A stretch of DNA of 41,428 nucleotides, taken from positions 1 through 41,428 of IMG/VR virus record IMGVR_UViG_3300038436_000169. One strand, 5' to 3'. Shown one piece after another: positions 7,487-15,484 of this stretch. Numbering within the stretch: position 1 is the stretch's first letter; each line of letters starts with the position of its first letter. The notes beneath the pieces are model-generated. The model searched no databases and was not told where the DNA came from. It saw only the letters and a program-made list of their open reading frames with translations. This DNA is from a virus. The translations under genes and the position numbers were made by a program.

Positions 7487-8908
7487 ATGGCGCATATTAT
7501 CCGAACCCCAGCTTACGACAAAGAAGGCAAGCTCACTGGTTATTACTATCACGAAGGCGACGGAAAAACCTTTATTCCGCTTTCGGGTGTGGAAGTGTTT
7601 GAGCGGGATAAGAAAATCCGAACCGCCAATGCCGACCTTGACGGAGTTGTGAAAGAAATTATGTCCGAACCGCTTGAGCGTAAAGACCTTCAAATACAAC
7701 TTTCGGTTCTGATGCGCGAACTGCGGGATTTATCCAAGTTTGAAACGATGAACAGCAAATCCAAATCCGACCTGCTCGCCAAAGCGCGAAAAGCCGTCAA
7801 TCTCTTTGTGGACAATTATTCCCGCATCGCTGTGGATGTTTCTCTCAAGCGGTTTGAAGATGACTTCCTTGCGCTCGGGAAAGCGCTCAATCAATACACG
7901 CACATCCAAAAAGAAATCAAGCTCCCAGACCTCAAGGCATACCGCGCCAGCCTGCTTGACCCGGAGATTCAAAAAATGGAGCATTACGTCAATAAAGTCC
8001 TTTTTACCTACTCGGCGCGTTTGACTCTCTTTGATTTGAATAAAAAAGGGCATTTGGAAGATGAATTGAAATCATACCTTTTGCGGCAGGATAATCAAAA
8101 CAAGAAGGGTGTCGGGCTCAATTTTTATGACCAAGTGGACGAGCTGATGGCGATGCTGGACCGTGATTATCCAACGGGCTATATTAAGTTGCCGGTCGTT
8201 CGGGTATCAACCCGCGGGTCAACGGTGAACGGAATCCGCAAGAAAGAATATCGCAAGATGGCGCTGGACTATTATCTCTCGGTTTGGCTTTCCGACCTTG
8301 AGGCAACCGTCCACAACGCCGCAACGCACGCCGCGTATATGAAAGCAGGGATTGATTTGGTTATAATCAAAAACGCATCGGCAAACCCCTGCGATATTTG
8401 CGCTCCCGATATTGACAAAATCTTTTCGCTCTCAGGCAATGACCCCGACTTTCGGGTTTGTCCCTATTTGCCACGCCATCCGCATTGCACCTGTTTTACC
8501 ACTCCCGTTTTGGATAATGAATTTTGGAAGACGGCAGAGGACGTAAAATGGGAATATAACGACGAAAACGAGGTCAGGAAAAATATTAAGAATGGCGTTT
8601 TTAATATGGATATTGTATCTGCTAAACAAAATCATCATATTGTCGGCTCTCCTGAATATGTTGAAGGGAAAAGCATTTTATCCGCAAATCCACGCGAATT
8701 ACTTGACAAATACGCAGGAAGTGGTAAAATAATGATGATTAAAAAAAAGTGGGTTCATAAAGAGCGGATTTACTGTGATGAAGTTATTGGTATTCACAAA
8801 AATCAAAATGGATTGGCTTCTGAAACAAAGGTCGGAATGATTCATTATTCCAAAAAGGGTGTTCACGTTGTGCCAGCAAAAGAGCCTGAAAAAGGAGGAA
8901 AGTTATGA
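7487..8908 (+). CDS. Minor head protein fused to a C-terminal Ntox50 toxin domain
   Basis: 473 residues. Residues about 80-340 are a helical Mu F/SPP1 gp7-like minor head domain ending in a zinc-site-like cluster: PCDIC (C302, C305) and CPYLPRHPHCTC. Residues about 380-470 match the polymorphic toxin type 50 pattern: NHHIVGSPEY, LLDKYAGSG, WVHKERI, IGIHKN and MIHYSKKGVHVVPA. Ntox50 is a predicted RNase-like toxin found fused to phage minor head proteins. The protein could be packaged in the virion and injected with DNA. The next gene overlaps by four bases and is a likely immunity partner. Confidence 0.82.
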   Translation: MAHIIRTPAYDKEGKLTGYYYHEGDGKTFIPLSGVEVFERDKKIRTANADLDGVVKEIMSEPLERKDLQIQLSVLMRELRDLSKFETMNSKSKSDLLAKARKAVNLFVDNYSRIAVDVSLKRFEDDFLALGKALNQYTHIQKEIKLPDLKAYRASLLDPEIQKMEHYVNKVLFTYSARLTLFDLNKKGHLEDELKSYLLRQDNQNKKGVGLNFYDQVDELMAMLDRDYPTGYIKLPVVRVSTRGSTVNGIRKKEYRKMALDYYLSVWLSDLEATVHNAATHAAYMKAGIDLVIIKNASANPCDICAPDIDKIFSLSGNDPDFRVCPYLPRHPHCTCFTTPVLDNEFWKTAEDVKWEYNDENEVRKNIKNGVFNMDIVSAKQNHHIVGSPEYVEGKSILSANPRELLDKYAGSGKIMMIKKKWVHKERIYCDEVIGIHKNQNGLASETKVGMIHYSKKGVHVVPAKEPEKGGKL

Positions 8909-9159
8909 GTGTTTTAACGAATGAAGTGCTTGAAAGTAGGATTATTAAAGTTATACTGAAAAATGGCGCTATTTTTAAAGCAAATTTTATAAATGACGAA
9001 TCAGAGCTTGACGCAGAAGATGGTATTCCAGCATTACAAGTTGAAATACTGGAAGTAATAAAGGATAATGCGGAAGCTGATTTGCATTGGTATGACGGAC
9101 ATGATGTGTTTGTAGAATTTAAAGAACCAGAAATTGAGAGCATTGAAGTTTTGGAATAG
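8905..9159 (+). CDS. Putative immunity protein for the Ntox50 domain
   Basis: An 84-residue, very acidic protein (many Asp/Glu, e.g. NDESELDAEDG) coupled by an ATGA overlap to the toxin-bearing minor head gene, with AAAGGAGG just upstream. Small acidic proteins coded directly after a polymorphic toxin are usually its immunity protein. The fold looks alpha/beta, with strands IIKVILKNGAIFKANF and DVFVEF. No immunity family is recognised, so the role is inferred from position and charge. Its transcription unit ends at a clear terminator about 25 bases downstream. Confidence 0.55.
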   Translation: MSVLTNEVLESRIIKVILKNGAIFKANFINDESELDAEDGIPALQVEILEVIKDNAEADLHWYDGHDVFVEFKEPEIESIEVLE

Positions 9160-9182
9160 CTAATAATTTTCAATATTCCCCC

Positions 9183-9214
9183 AAGCCCGAGAGATAATCC
9201 CGGGCTTTTTCTTT
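9183..9214 (+). terminator. Rho-independent terminator closing the head unit
   Basis: AAGCCCG (9183-9189) pairs with CGGGCTT (9201-9207) across an 11-base loop and is followed by a T-rich run. It separates the head genes from the first promoter/small-gene module. A similar hairpin ends the second module at 15385. Confidence 0.8.
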
Positions 9215-9230
9215 TCCCAGAAACCCCATC

Positions 9231-9354
9231 TATTTACTGTCTATACCATCAAATATCTCAAAAAAATCTGCAACTATTTTACGCAAACACTTGACTTCCA
9301 TCCGCAATGCAAGCTAATCTGTTGTCGTAGAATAAATTAAAGGAGAAAACGATG
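9231..9354 (+). repeat. Duplicated promoter module, copy A
   Basis: This stretch and 15053-15165 share a leading TATTTACTGTCTA, an identical 44-base core (9275-9318 here; 15086-15129 there) and a nearly identical leader to the start codon. A variable AT-rich part lies between the first two blocks. The core carries a promoter. The two copies bracket the GHKL/RM island in the same orientation. Confidence 0.9.
9291..9320 (+). promoter_or_regulatory. Sigma70-like promoter of the 9352 gene
   Basis: TTGACT (9291-9296) and TAATCT (9315-9320) are separated by 18 bases and lie 32 bases before ATG 9352, whose ribosome binding site is AAAGGAG. The same arrangement is conserved in copy B at 15102. This suggests the small gene is transcribed independently of the late operon, as in phage morons. 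Confidence 0.7.
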
Positions 9355-9633
9355 GCAAGAATCAAAAAAACAAACAGAAACGAAATCAAAGAAACCGCGA
9401 TGGACGCTTTTATCCGCAATATGGAAAGCATCCGCGAGAACCTCAAAAAGCTGAACGAGCTGGCAAACGACAATCTTTATTTTAACCCCGACAATATCAA
9501 CTGGGGGCATGTTGGGTCAGCCTCGTATATGAATCAAGAGTTGATGGACCTCGCGGATTGTATGCTGGGCGAAGGTGGTTACTCGGGTTACAACAAATCG
9601 CGGGAATTGACGGGAACGGCGTGTAAGAAATAA
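9352..9633 (+). CDS. Small hypothetical moron protein (93 aa)
   Basis: It has its own promoter and terminator. The N-terminus is basic (MARIKKTNRNEIKE) and is followed by a long helix (MESIRENLKKLNELANDN) and a NWGHVGSASYMNQELMDLADCML region. The WGHVG...MNxxLxDLAD pattern looks like a conserved helical phage protein, but I cannot name a family. It may act in the lysogen or early in infection. The counterpart in module B (15163) has no evident sequence similarity, so only the control regions are duplicated. Confidence 0.65.
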   Translation: MARIKKTNRNEIKETAMDAFIRNMESIRENLKKLNELANDNLYFNPDNINWGHVGSASYMNQELMDLADCMLGEGGYSGYNKSRELTGTACKK

Positions 9634-9656
9634 GGCGGTTTTGGGAGAGGATTTTT

Positions 9657-9686
9657 AGCCGGGCAGAAATGCTCGGCTTTTTTTGT
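9657..9686 (+). terminator. Rho-independent terminator
   Basis: AGCCGGGCA-GAAA-TGCTCGGCT makes a 9-bp stem (one G-T pair) with a GNRA-type tetraloop, followed by TTTTTTTG. It ends the 9352 transcript and lies just before the TTTTGATGTATA motif. Confidence 0.85.
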
Positions 9687-9690
9687 TGGC

Positions 9691-9706
9691 GTTTTGATGT
9701 ATATAA
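9691..9706 (+). promoter_or_regulatory. Repeated motif TTTTGATGTATATAA upstream of the GHKL gene
   Basis: GTTTTGATGTATATAA here matches TTTTGATGTATATAA at 15440-15454 and the shorter copy before portal at 3309. It follows a terminator and precedes the GHKL gene start by about 46 bases, so it is a good candidate promoter or activator site for that gene. Confidence 0.5.
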
Positions 9707-9752
9707 ATTTGTGTCGAAATCTTGCAATTTTAGGAGGGTAAATTATAATTAT

Positions 9753-11828
9753 ATGGGGAAGGATAATGAAGTGAATGTAGACCTGATTGGGAAAGTATCT
9801 AACACACCGTTGTCACAAAAAAAATGTCTATTACCTATTTTTGAAGCTGTTGTAAATTCTTTACAAGCAATAGATGAGATAAATGGTAATGATAATACAA
9901 AAAATGAAATAAAAATATATTTTGACAGAGATGATTCAGAACAAGAAATAGAATTTTTAAAAGATAGTAATGATAGTTATTTGCCTCCAATTAATAATGT
10001 ATCTATACATGATAACGGAATTGGGTTTACAAACGATAATTATCAATCATTTTTAACTTCGGATTCTACAAGAAAAATAAATAAAGGTGGAAAGGGAATA
10101 GGTAGGTTTTTATGGCTTAAAGCGTTTCAAAAAGTTGAAATTGAAAGTATATTTTATAATGATAGTGAAAAACAAAATTACTTTAGAAAATTTGATTTTC
10201 TTTTAACTAAAGAAGGTATAGATATTGTTCAAGAGCCTGTAGTTACACCAAGAGAAAGATTAACAATAGTAAAATTAATAGAATATAAAAAAACATTTAT
10301 TAATAATGTTCCAAAAAAATTGGAAACATTAGCTTCCAGATTACTAGAACATATTCTATCTTATTTTGTTTTGGGAAATATCCCAACAATTACTTTAATA
10401 GATAATTATAATCAAGATGAAATAAATTTAAATGATATATTTAACAAAGAATTTTCAGCAAATATTGAAGAAAAAACAGTATTACTTAATGGGGAAGAAT
10501 ATAACATTAAATTTATAAAAATCTATAATTACGATGACTTAACTCACAAAATTCATTATTGTGCCAATCAACGTGAAGTAACCAATCTAAAGTTAGACAC
10601 ATCTTCCATCCCTAATTTGCCAGAAAAATTATTTGATGAGGAAGAAAAAGCGTATGTATACAAAATTTTTGTTTCTGGCAATATATTAGATAATAGTGTA
10701 AATTCACAACGGACAGATTTTGAATTTACACAACAAGACCTCAATCAAGGTGATTTATTTTCAAGCAAAGAATCCTTGACTAAAGCTTTTTCAAATCATT
10801 TTTCAGAAATACTTTCTGAAAAAATAAAACCAATACTTGATAATAAAATGAAAAAAATCGAAGAAAATATTAAAAAAGAAAATCCTCAATTTAGGTATAT
10901 TTTACATCATGATAAAAAATCGCTCGAAGATATGCCTTTGGATATAAGAATCGGTTCGGATAATTATATTAATTATATGAGAAAACTTGATTATAAAATC
11001 GAATCAAATACGAAGGAAGAAATTACGAAATTACAGAAAAATAAAAAAAACATATCTCCCGACGAATATAAGGAAAAAATAAATAAATATTTAGAAAAAG
11101 AAAATGACCTTTCTAACGCCAGATTGGGACAATATATAGCTCACAGAAAAATTATTTTGTCAATGTTTGAAGATGCTCTGACAATAAATAATGACGGGAC
11201 ATACGATTTAGAAGAGGTTATTCATAATATTATTTTCCCGATGCATAAAACATCAGATGAAGTTTTATACGAAAATCAAAATCTTTGGATTATTGATGAA
11301 CGATTATCCTATCATGAGTTTTTAGCTTCAGATACTGATTTTCGTAATAGCACTATGAAAGAAAATATTTTAGTAACAAAAAAACAAAAACGACCTGATA
11401 TTATAATAAAAAACATTACTGAAAGTGCTATTGCATATTCCGAATGTGACCCTTGTTCATCAATAGCTATTATAGAATTTAAAAAACCTCAAAGAGATGA
11501 TTATAATAAGCAAAAAAATCCATACGAGCAAAGTTTAGATTATATGCATGAAATATTAGATTTAAAACATAATATTGCAGGAAAACCTTTGTTTATACCT
11601 GCAAATATTCCATTTTATATTTATATAATTGCTGATATTACGCCAAAATTAAATAAAGTATTAGAAAATGTTGGTTTTAAAAAAACAGTAGATGGTATAG
11701 GTTTTTATTTTAATCACCCAAATTATAATGCATATTTTGAAGTTATACCCTATAACAAATTACTTAGGGATGCTAAAAAACGTAATAGAATTTTATTTGA
11801 AAAATTAGGGTTGCCGGAAAATCTATAA
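9753..11828 (+). CDS. MORC-like GHKL ATPase fused to a PD-(D/E)XK-type nuclease
   Basis: 691 residues from ATG 9753 (GGAGGG 14 bases upstream); an in-frame ATG further upstream lies in the terminator and is rejected. The N-terminal GHKL (gyrase/Hsp90/MutL) ATPase shows the N-box E31-x3-N35, the DNGIG motif (87-91) and GGKGIGRF (112-119). The middle is helical and lysine-rich, coiled-coil-like around residues 350-470. The C-terminus has D549 ... E575-F-K577 (RPDIII ... IIEFKKP), a PD-(D/E)XK nuclease signature. Bacterial MORC-type GHKL proteins are known to sit beside restriction systems. The gene is markedly AT-rich compared with its neighbours, a sign of recent transfer. Confidence 0.8.
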   Translation: MGKDNEVNVDLIGKVSNTPLSQKKCLLPIFEAVVNSLQAIDEINGNDNTKNEIKIYFDRDDSEQEIEFLKDSNDSYLPPINNVSIHDNGIGFTNDNYQSFLTSDSTRKINKGGKGIGRFLWLKAFQKVEIESIFYNDSEKQNYFRKFDFLLTKEGIDIVQEPVVTPRERLTIVKLIEYKKTFINNVPKKLETLASRLLEHILSYFVLGNIPTITLIDNYNQDEINLNDIFNKEFSANIEEKTVLLNGEEYNIKFIKIYNYDDLTHKIHYCANQREVTNLKLDTSSIPNLPEKLFDEEEKAYVYKIFVSGNILDNSVNSQRTDFEFTQQDLNQGDLFSSKESLTKAFSNHFSEILSEKIKPILDNKMKKIEENIKKENPQFRYILHHDKKSLEDMPLDIRIGSDNYINYMRKLDYKIESNTKEEITKLQKNKKNISPDEYKEKINKYLEKENDLSNARLGQYIAHRKIILSMFEDALTINNDGTYDLEEVIHNIIFPMHKTSDEVLYENQNLWIIDERLSYHEFLASDTDFRNSTMKENILVTKKQKRPDIIIKNITESAIAYSECDPCSSIAIIEFKKPQRDDYNKQKNPYEQSLDYMHEILDLKHNIAGKPLFIPANIPFYIYIIADITPKLNKVLENVGFKKTVDGIGFYFNHPNYNAYFEVIPYNKLLRDAKKRNRILFEKLGLPENL

Positions 11829-11840
11829 TCTCTCCCCCTC

Positions 11841-14800
11841 CTACCACTCCTTAACCCCCTCAATCTCCTGCATAATGCGGATGGTTTCGGACAGGGCGAC
11901 GATGATTTTCTGGTAATGAGTAATGTCGTCATAGGATAGCATTCTGCCCTTGCGGTCTTTGAGCCACTTTTGCGCAGGCTGGTATCCGCCGATGTAAAAC
12001 TCCCACACGTTTTGTAAAACCCCTTCAAAATACTGCGTTTCGTTGATAAAGACCTTGCCGTTTTCGTAAGATAGCTTTTCGACGGTATTGTTGCCCGACT
12101 CGGGAAAACGGGTGATGAAGCGACTGACGACTGGGCTTTCAAGCAGGTGGATTTGCCGTAGTTCTCCACCCAAGCGGACGAGTTGCCAAAAGCTATCGGC
12201 ATCGGTTGGATACGGAACTCGCGGAAAGTCGATTTTGAGGAACTCGCGGTATTTCTCACGGTAGCTGGGACAGTGCAGGACGGCATAGATGTAGTCAAGG
12301 ATGTCTATGGGTGCAAAGACGCTGTCGCCTTGTGTTTTTTCGGGGGTGAAGGAAAGTTCAAGCCGAGTGGCGATTTCAGTGACGATAGCGTCATTCAGGT
12401 TTGGCTTTCGGGCTTTGTCGAGGGAATCCTCATCGGGATAGAGATAGAGCGGACACACAACAGGGATTCCTTTATTACTATAATGAATCCTGTTATCAAC
12501 AATATAATTAGTAACTTGAACATGAGAGTAATTATCTGTTATTGCTTGCCTAGGGATGACCAACCCCACATTCTCACCCGCAAGGAAGTGGCGCATGATG
12601 TCATAGCGACTTCTTTCTATAAAATTCGTATTATAATACACAATCCTGTCGTCAAAAGGTCGGTAGGATATTTTTTGTAAAAAATCAGCCGAATAGTTTT
12701 TTGCTTTCTTCTTTACAATATCAATCTTCCAATTTGACGATTCCTTAATATTGTATTTTGATACCACTTCATTTTCTGATAAATTAAAGAAATCTTTTAT
12801 TCTATTTTCTAATTGGGACTTATAATTATCAATAACAAACTCATCCCTTGCCGTTACTATCCCGACCGAATTAACGCTAAAGAGTTCATTGACCGCAAAG
12901 CCCTCGTTATATATCGTCTGAAGGTCAAAATCCTTGGGCACAAAGTAATAGTTTGGCGGGGTATTGGATAGCAGCGCAAAACCCGCATCCTTGACAGAGT
13001 GGGTATGCAACCATTCGTATTTGGCGTCCCGCGCTCCATAGCAGTCGGCGTGATAGACCTCTGCCAAATCCCCCGCATTTTTCCTACCTTTTTTCTTGAT
13101 AAAGAGATTGATAGACACCCCTTGCTGGATGTCAAAGACGTTCTCATCCTTACTGCCGTCGGGGCAAGCCTCTTTTTTCTTGGAGTTGCCGTGCAAGTCA
13201 AGGCAATAGATTTTGTCAAACACAGACAGCAAGTTCCATCGCATACCCCGAAAGGTCGGGTTGTCCAAAAAGCCGTGATTGTTGATAAAAGCTAAAATTC
13301 CCTCGCCGTTCTTTTCAATAAAATACTGGGCAAAACGGATAAACTTCACATAGTCGTCATTTATCCACTTTGAGTTTTTCTCATCCAGCTTGACCTTGCC
13401 TTCGGGCTCTTTTTTATAGTCTTCCATCAAATTCATAATCCACTTGTCTTTGTTTTGGCTTTCACCGCTATACGGCGGATTACCGATAACCACCATCACT
13501 GGCGTTTCGTGTTTGACGGCATTAGCCTCCTGCGCCTCCCGCGATAACCAGCTTGCAAACAAAATTCCTGTATCGGGGTGCGGTTCTTCAAGGCTGTTGG
13601 TCAGAAAAACCCGCAGTCGCTTTTGGGTTTGGTTGTCTTTGGGCTGGTATCCCGTTTCCGACAACAGCAATTCGATTTTCATATGGCACATCGTATAGCT
13701 TGCCATCAGTATTTCAAATCCGTGAATCCGTGGCAGGAGGTGTTCGTCCACATAGTCGCTCCAAATCCCTTCTTGTCCTTCAAAACGGCGGTGGATGTGC
13801 TCTACGGTTTTGTAAAGAAACGTTCCTGTTCCTGTCGCGGGGTCAAGTATCTGCACGCGGTGGACTTCTATTTCCTTCATCGGTGTTTTTGTCGCGTTTT
13901 TATGGGGGATTTTGACCTTGTCCTCAACCTCAATTTTAACCTTGCCCGTATGCGCCAGTCCGTCGGCAATCCCAAACTCGTCTTTCAAAATATCGTCAAC
14001 CGCCCGCACAATAAAGTCAACCACGGGTTCGGGCGTATAATACACCCCTCGGGATTTTCGCAGTGCTGGGTCGTATTCCGCAAGGAAGGTTTCATAAAAA
14101 TGGATAAAGGGGTCGGCTTGCCCGCTCATTTTTCCAAAGTCTTTGAGTAGAGCGCGGACGTCGGTTGCCCGAAAAGCGACGCATAAATCGTCAATAATCC
14201 ATGCTACGCGGTCGTCCAGCTCCGCCCCAGATATATAGTCAAACAAACTGCGCAAAAAGGGATTGGAACGCGGTATCAATCCGCGGGCTTCCTGCCTTGA
14301 AAAATCTTCCAACGTGGTATCGTGTAGTCGCGCCGCAAAAAGCCCGTAGGCAATAGTTTGCGCATACACGTCGGCAAAGGTCTTTTCATCCATATCGTGA
14401 ATGAGTATTTTCCGAAAGGCAGTCAGTTGGTCTTTGAGCGAGTTATTCAGAGCATCTATCGTAACGGCTTTAAAAAACGCCTCTTCAATCATCTTGGCTT
14501 TATGCGCCATAATCTTGGCAAGTATTTCGGGTGATTTGATGGTTTGCCCGATAAACTCGCAAAAGTCTTTTATTCGATTGGTAAAGCTATCGAAAGAATC
14601 GGCATTCGGCTTGATTTTATCCTTTTCAATAGTGGCAAGAGCTATGGTTTCAACCTTTTCGCCGTATCGGTAAAATCGAAACTCAAGGTAATTGGTCAGG
14701 ATAAGATTTTCGAGGCTGTTTTTGTATCGCTTCATTTGTTCGGATTTTTCAACCTTGTCCAAATCACCCCCGATGTCCTTTGCCTCAATATATCCAAGCG

Positions 14801-14987
14801 GAACATCTTTTTTTTGGATGATATAATCGGGCGCGCCGCATTCCTGACGCTTTGGCTCATTTGTTACCAATATGCCTGATACCATTGATTCAATCAAGGT
14901 TTTCAAATCCCCGCGATAACTATGCTCCGTCGCCAGATGCGTCTTATATGATTTCTTAATATTATTCAAATATTCTTGTATATCCAT
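11841..14987 (-). CDS. Type IIG / ISP-like restriction-modification enzyme
   Basis: 1048 residues, one polypeptide. The N-terminal nuclease is PD-(D/E)XK-type (PDYII D54, then E68-A-K70). A helical linker leads to an N6-adenine methyltransferase with motif I DPATGTGTFL (about residue 380) and motif IV NPPY (about residue 500). The C-terminal 450 residues resemble the LlaBIII/LlaGI-type target-recognition region (SYRPFDDRIVYYN, FVIDNY). No SF2 helicase block is present between nuclease and methylase, so it is closer to type IIG than to full type ISP. It would methylate its own site and cut unmodified DNA. Its end is 12 bases from the end of the GHKL gene, converging on it. Confidence 0.9.
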   Translation of the reverse strand: MDIQEYLNNIKKSYKTHLATEHSYRGDLKTLIESMVSGILVTNEPKRQECGAPDYIIQKKDVPLGYIEAKDIGGDLDKVEKSEQMKRYKNSLENLILTNYLEFRFYRYGEKVETIALATIEKDKIKPNADSFDSFTNRIKDFCEFIGQTIKSPEILAKIMAHKAKMIEEAFFKAVTIDALNNSLKDQLTAFRKILIHDMDEKTFADVYAQTIAYGLFAARLHDTTLEDFSRQEARGLIPRSNPFLRSLFDYISGAELDDRVAWIIDDLCVAFRATDVRALLKDFGKMSGQADPFIHFYETFLAEYDPALRKSRGVYYTPEPVVDFIVRAVDDILKDEFGIADGLAHTGKVKIEVEDKVKIPHKNATKTPMKEIEVHRVQILDPATGTGTFLYKTVEHIHRRFEGQEGIWSDYVDEHLLPRIHGFEILMASYTMCHMKIELLLSETGYQPKDNQTQKRLRVFLTNSLEEPHPDTGILFASWLSREAQEANAVKHETPVMVVIGNPPYSGESQNKDKWIMNLMEDYKKEPEGKVKLDEKNSKWINDDYVKFIRFAQYFIEKNGEGILAFINNHGFLDNPTFRGMRWNLLSVFDKIYCLDLHGNSKKKEACPDGSKDENVFDIQQGVSINLFIKKKGRKNAGDLAEVYHADCYGARDAKYEWLHTHSVKDAGFALLSNTPPNYYFVPKDFDLQTIYNEGFAVNELFSVNSVGIVTARDEFVIDNYKSQLENRIKDFFNLSENEVVSKYNIKESSNWKIDIVKKKAKNYSADFLQKISYRPFDDRIVYYNTNFIERSRYDIMRHFLAGENVGLVIPRQAITDNYSHVQVTNYIVDNRIHYSNKGIPVVCPLYLYPDEDSLDKARKPNLNDAIVTEIATRLELSFTPEKTQGDSVFAPIDILDYIYAVLHCPSYREKYREFLKIDFPRVPYPTDADSFWQLVRLGGELRQIHLLESPVVSRFITRFPESGNNTVEKLSYENGKVFINETQYFEGVLQNVWEFYIGGYQPAQKWLKDRKGRMLSYDDITHYQKIIVALSETIRIMQEIEGVKEW

Positions 14988-15052
14988 AAGACAAACTCCG
15001 TTTTTTTATCTTTTAAATCGGTTTATCGGGTTCACAACTCCAATTTGATGGC

Positions 15053-15165
15053 TATTTACTGTCTAATCAAGCAAATAATTGTAATTATTTTACGCAAACA
15101 CTTGACTTCCATCCGCAATGCAAGCTAATGTGTTGTCGTAAAATAAATTATAGGAGAGAAAAATG
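15053..15165 (+). repeat. Duplicated promoter module, copy B
   Basis: Direct repeat of 9231-9354: TATTTACTGTCTA, a divergent AT-rich spacer, then the identical 44-base core at 15086-15129 and a leader differing at only a few bases. It reads away from the restriction enzyme gene, whose start is 65 bases to the left. Together with copy A it marks the boundaries of the island. Confidence 0.9.
15102..15131 (+). promoter_or_regulatory. Sigma70-like promoter of the 15163 gene
   Basis: TTGACT (15102-15107), an 18-base spacer, and TAATGT (15126-15131), conserved from copy A. A TAGGAG ribosome binding site at 15151-15156 and ATG 15163 follow. Confidence 0.7.
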
Positions 15166-15363
15166 AAACGAAACATGGTAAGGGAAACTTGGGCAACCAT
15201 CGGCGGTCGGATTGAGGATTATAAGGCGATGGCGGAAACGAAAGGCTTTTTGAAAACTTGGTATGCGATTAAAAGAGGCTACGGCAAAGAAAACGCCAAA
15301 GAGGTTTTTAACGGACTGATTGTTTTTATGCTGAACGGTTATGAAACCTACTACGGAATTTAG
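15163..15363 (+). CDS. Small hypothetical moron protein (66 aa)
   Basis: Has its own promoter copy and a terminator, so it is an independent unit in the late region. The protein is basic, aromatic-rich and probably helical (TWATIGGRIEDYKAMAETKG, WYAIKRGYGKENAK), with a hydrophobic C-terminal helix (VFNGLIVFMLNGYETYYGI) that might bind a membrane or partner. No family is recognised and no clear relation to the 9352 product is visible. Confidence 0.65.
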   Translation: MKRNMVRETWATIGGRIEDYKAMAETKGFLKTWYAIKRGYGKENAKEVFNGLIVFMLNGYETYYGI

Positions 15364-15384
15364 GTAAAATTTTAAAATCCACCC

Positions 15385-15414
15385 AAGCCCTCGGAAATAT
15401 CCGGGGGCTTTTTT
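15385..15414 (+). terminator. Rho-independent terminator of module B
   Basis: AAGCCCTCGG pairs with CCGGGGGCTT across an AAATAT loop (10 bp with one G-T), followed by TTTTT. It is related in sequence to the terminator at 9183 just before copy A. Confidence 0.85.
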
Positions 15415-15437
15415 CATTTCCCACCAAAAATCGCCTT

Positions 15438-15455
15438 CATTTTGATGTATATAAC
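15438..15455 (+). promoter_or_regulatory. Repeated motif TTTTGATGTATATAA upstream of the tail genes
   Basis: CATTTTGATGTATATAA follows the module B terminator and lies about 30 bases before the first tail gene. It is the third copy of the 12-mer core also seen at 3309 and 9692, again in a gap where a new transcript must start. Confidence 0.5.
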
Positions 15456-15484
15456 TTTGAGAAAAAAATACTTTGGAGGTATCT

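Noticed and set aside
9669-9752. Longer N-terminus for the GHKL protein
   Set aside because: The upstream in-frame ATG lies within the terminator hairpin of the preceding gene and would include the repeated motif; the GGAGGG site supports ATG 9753.
12183-14879. Plus-strand open frames opposite the restriction enzyme gene
   Set aside because: They are antisense shadows of the strong minus-strand methyltransferase frame, with no ribosome binding sites or domain motifs.
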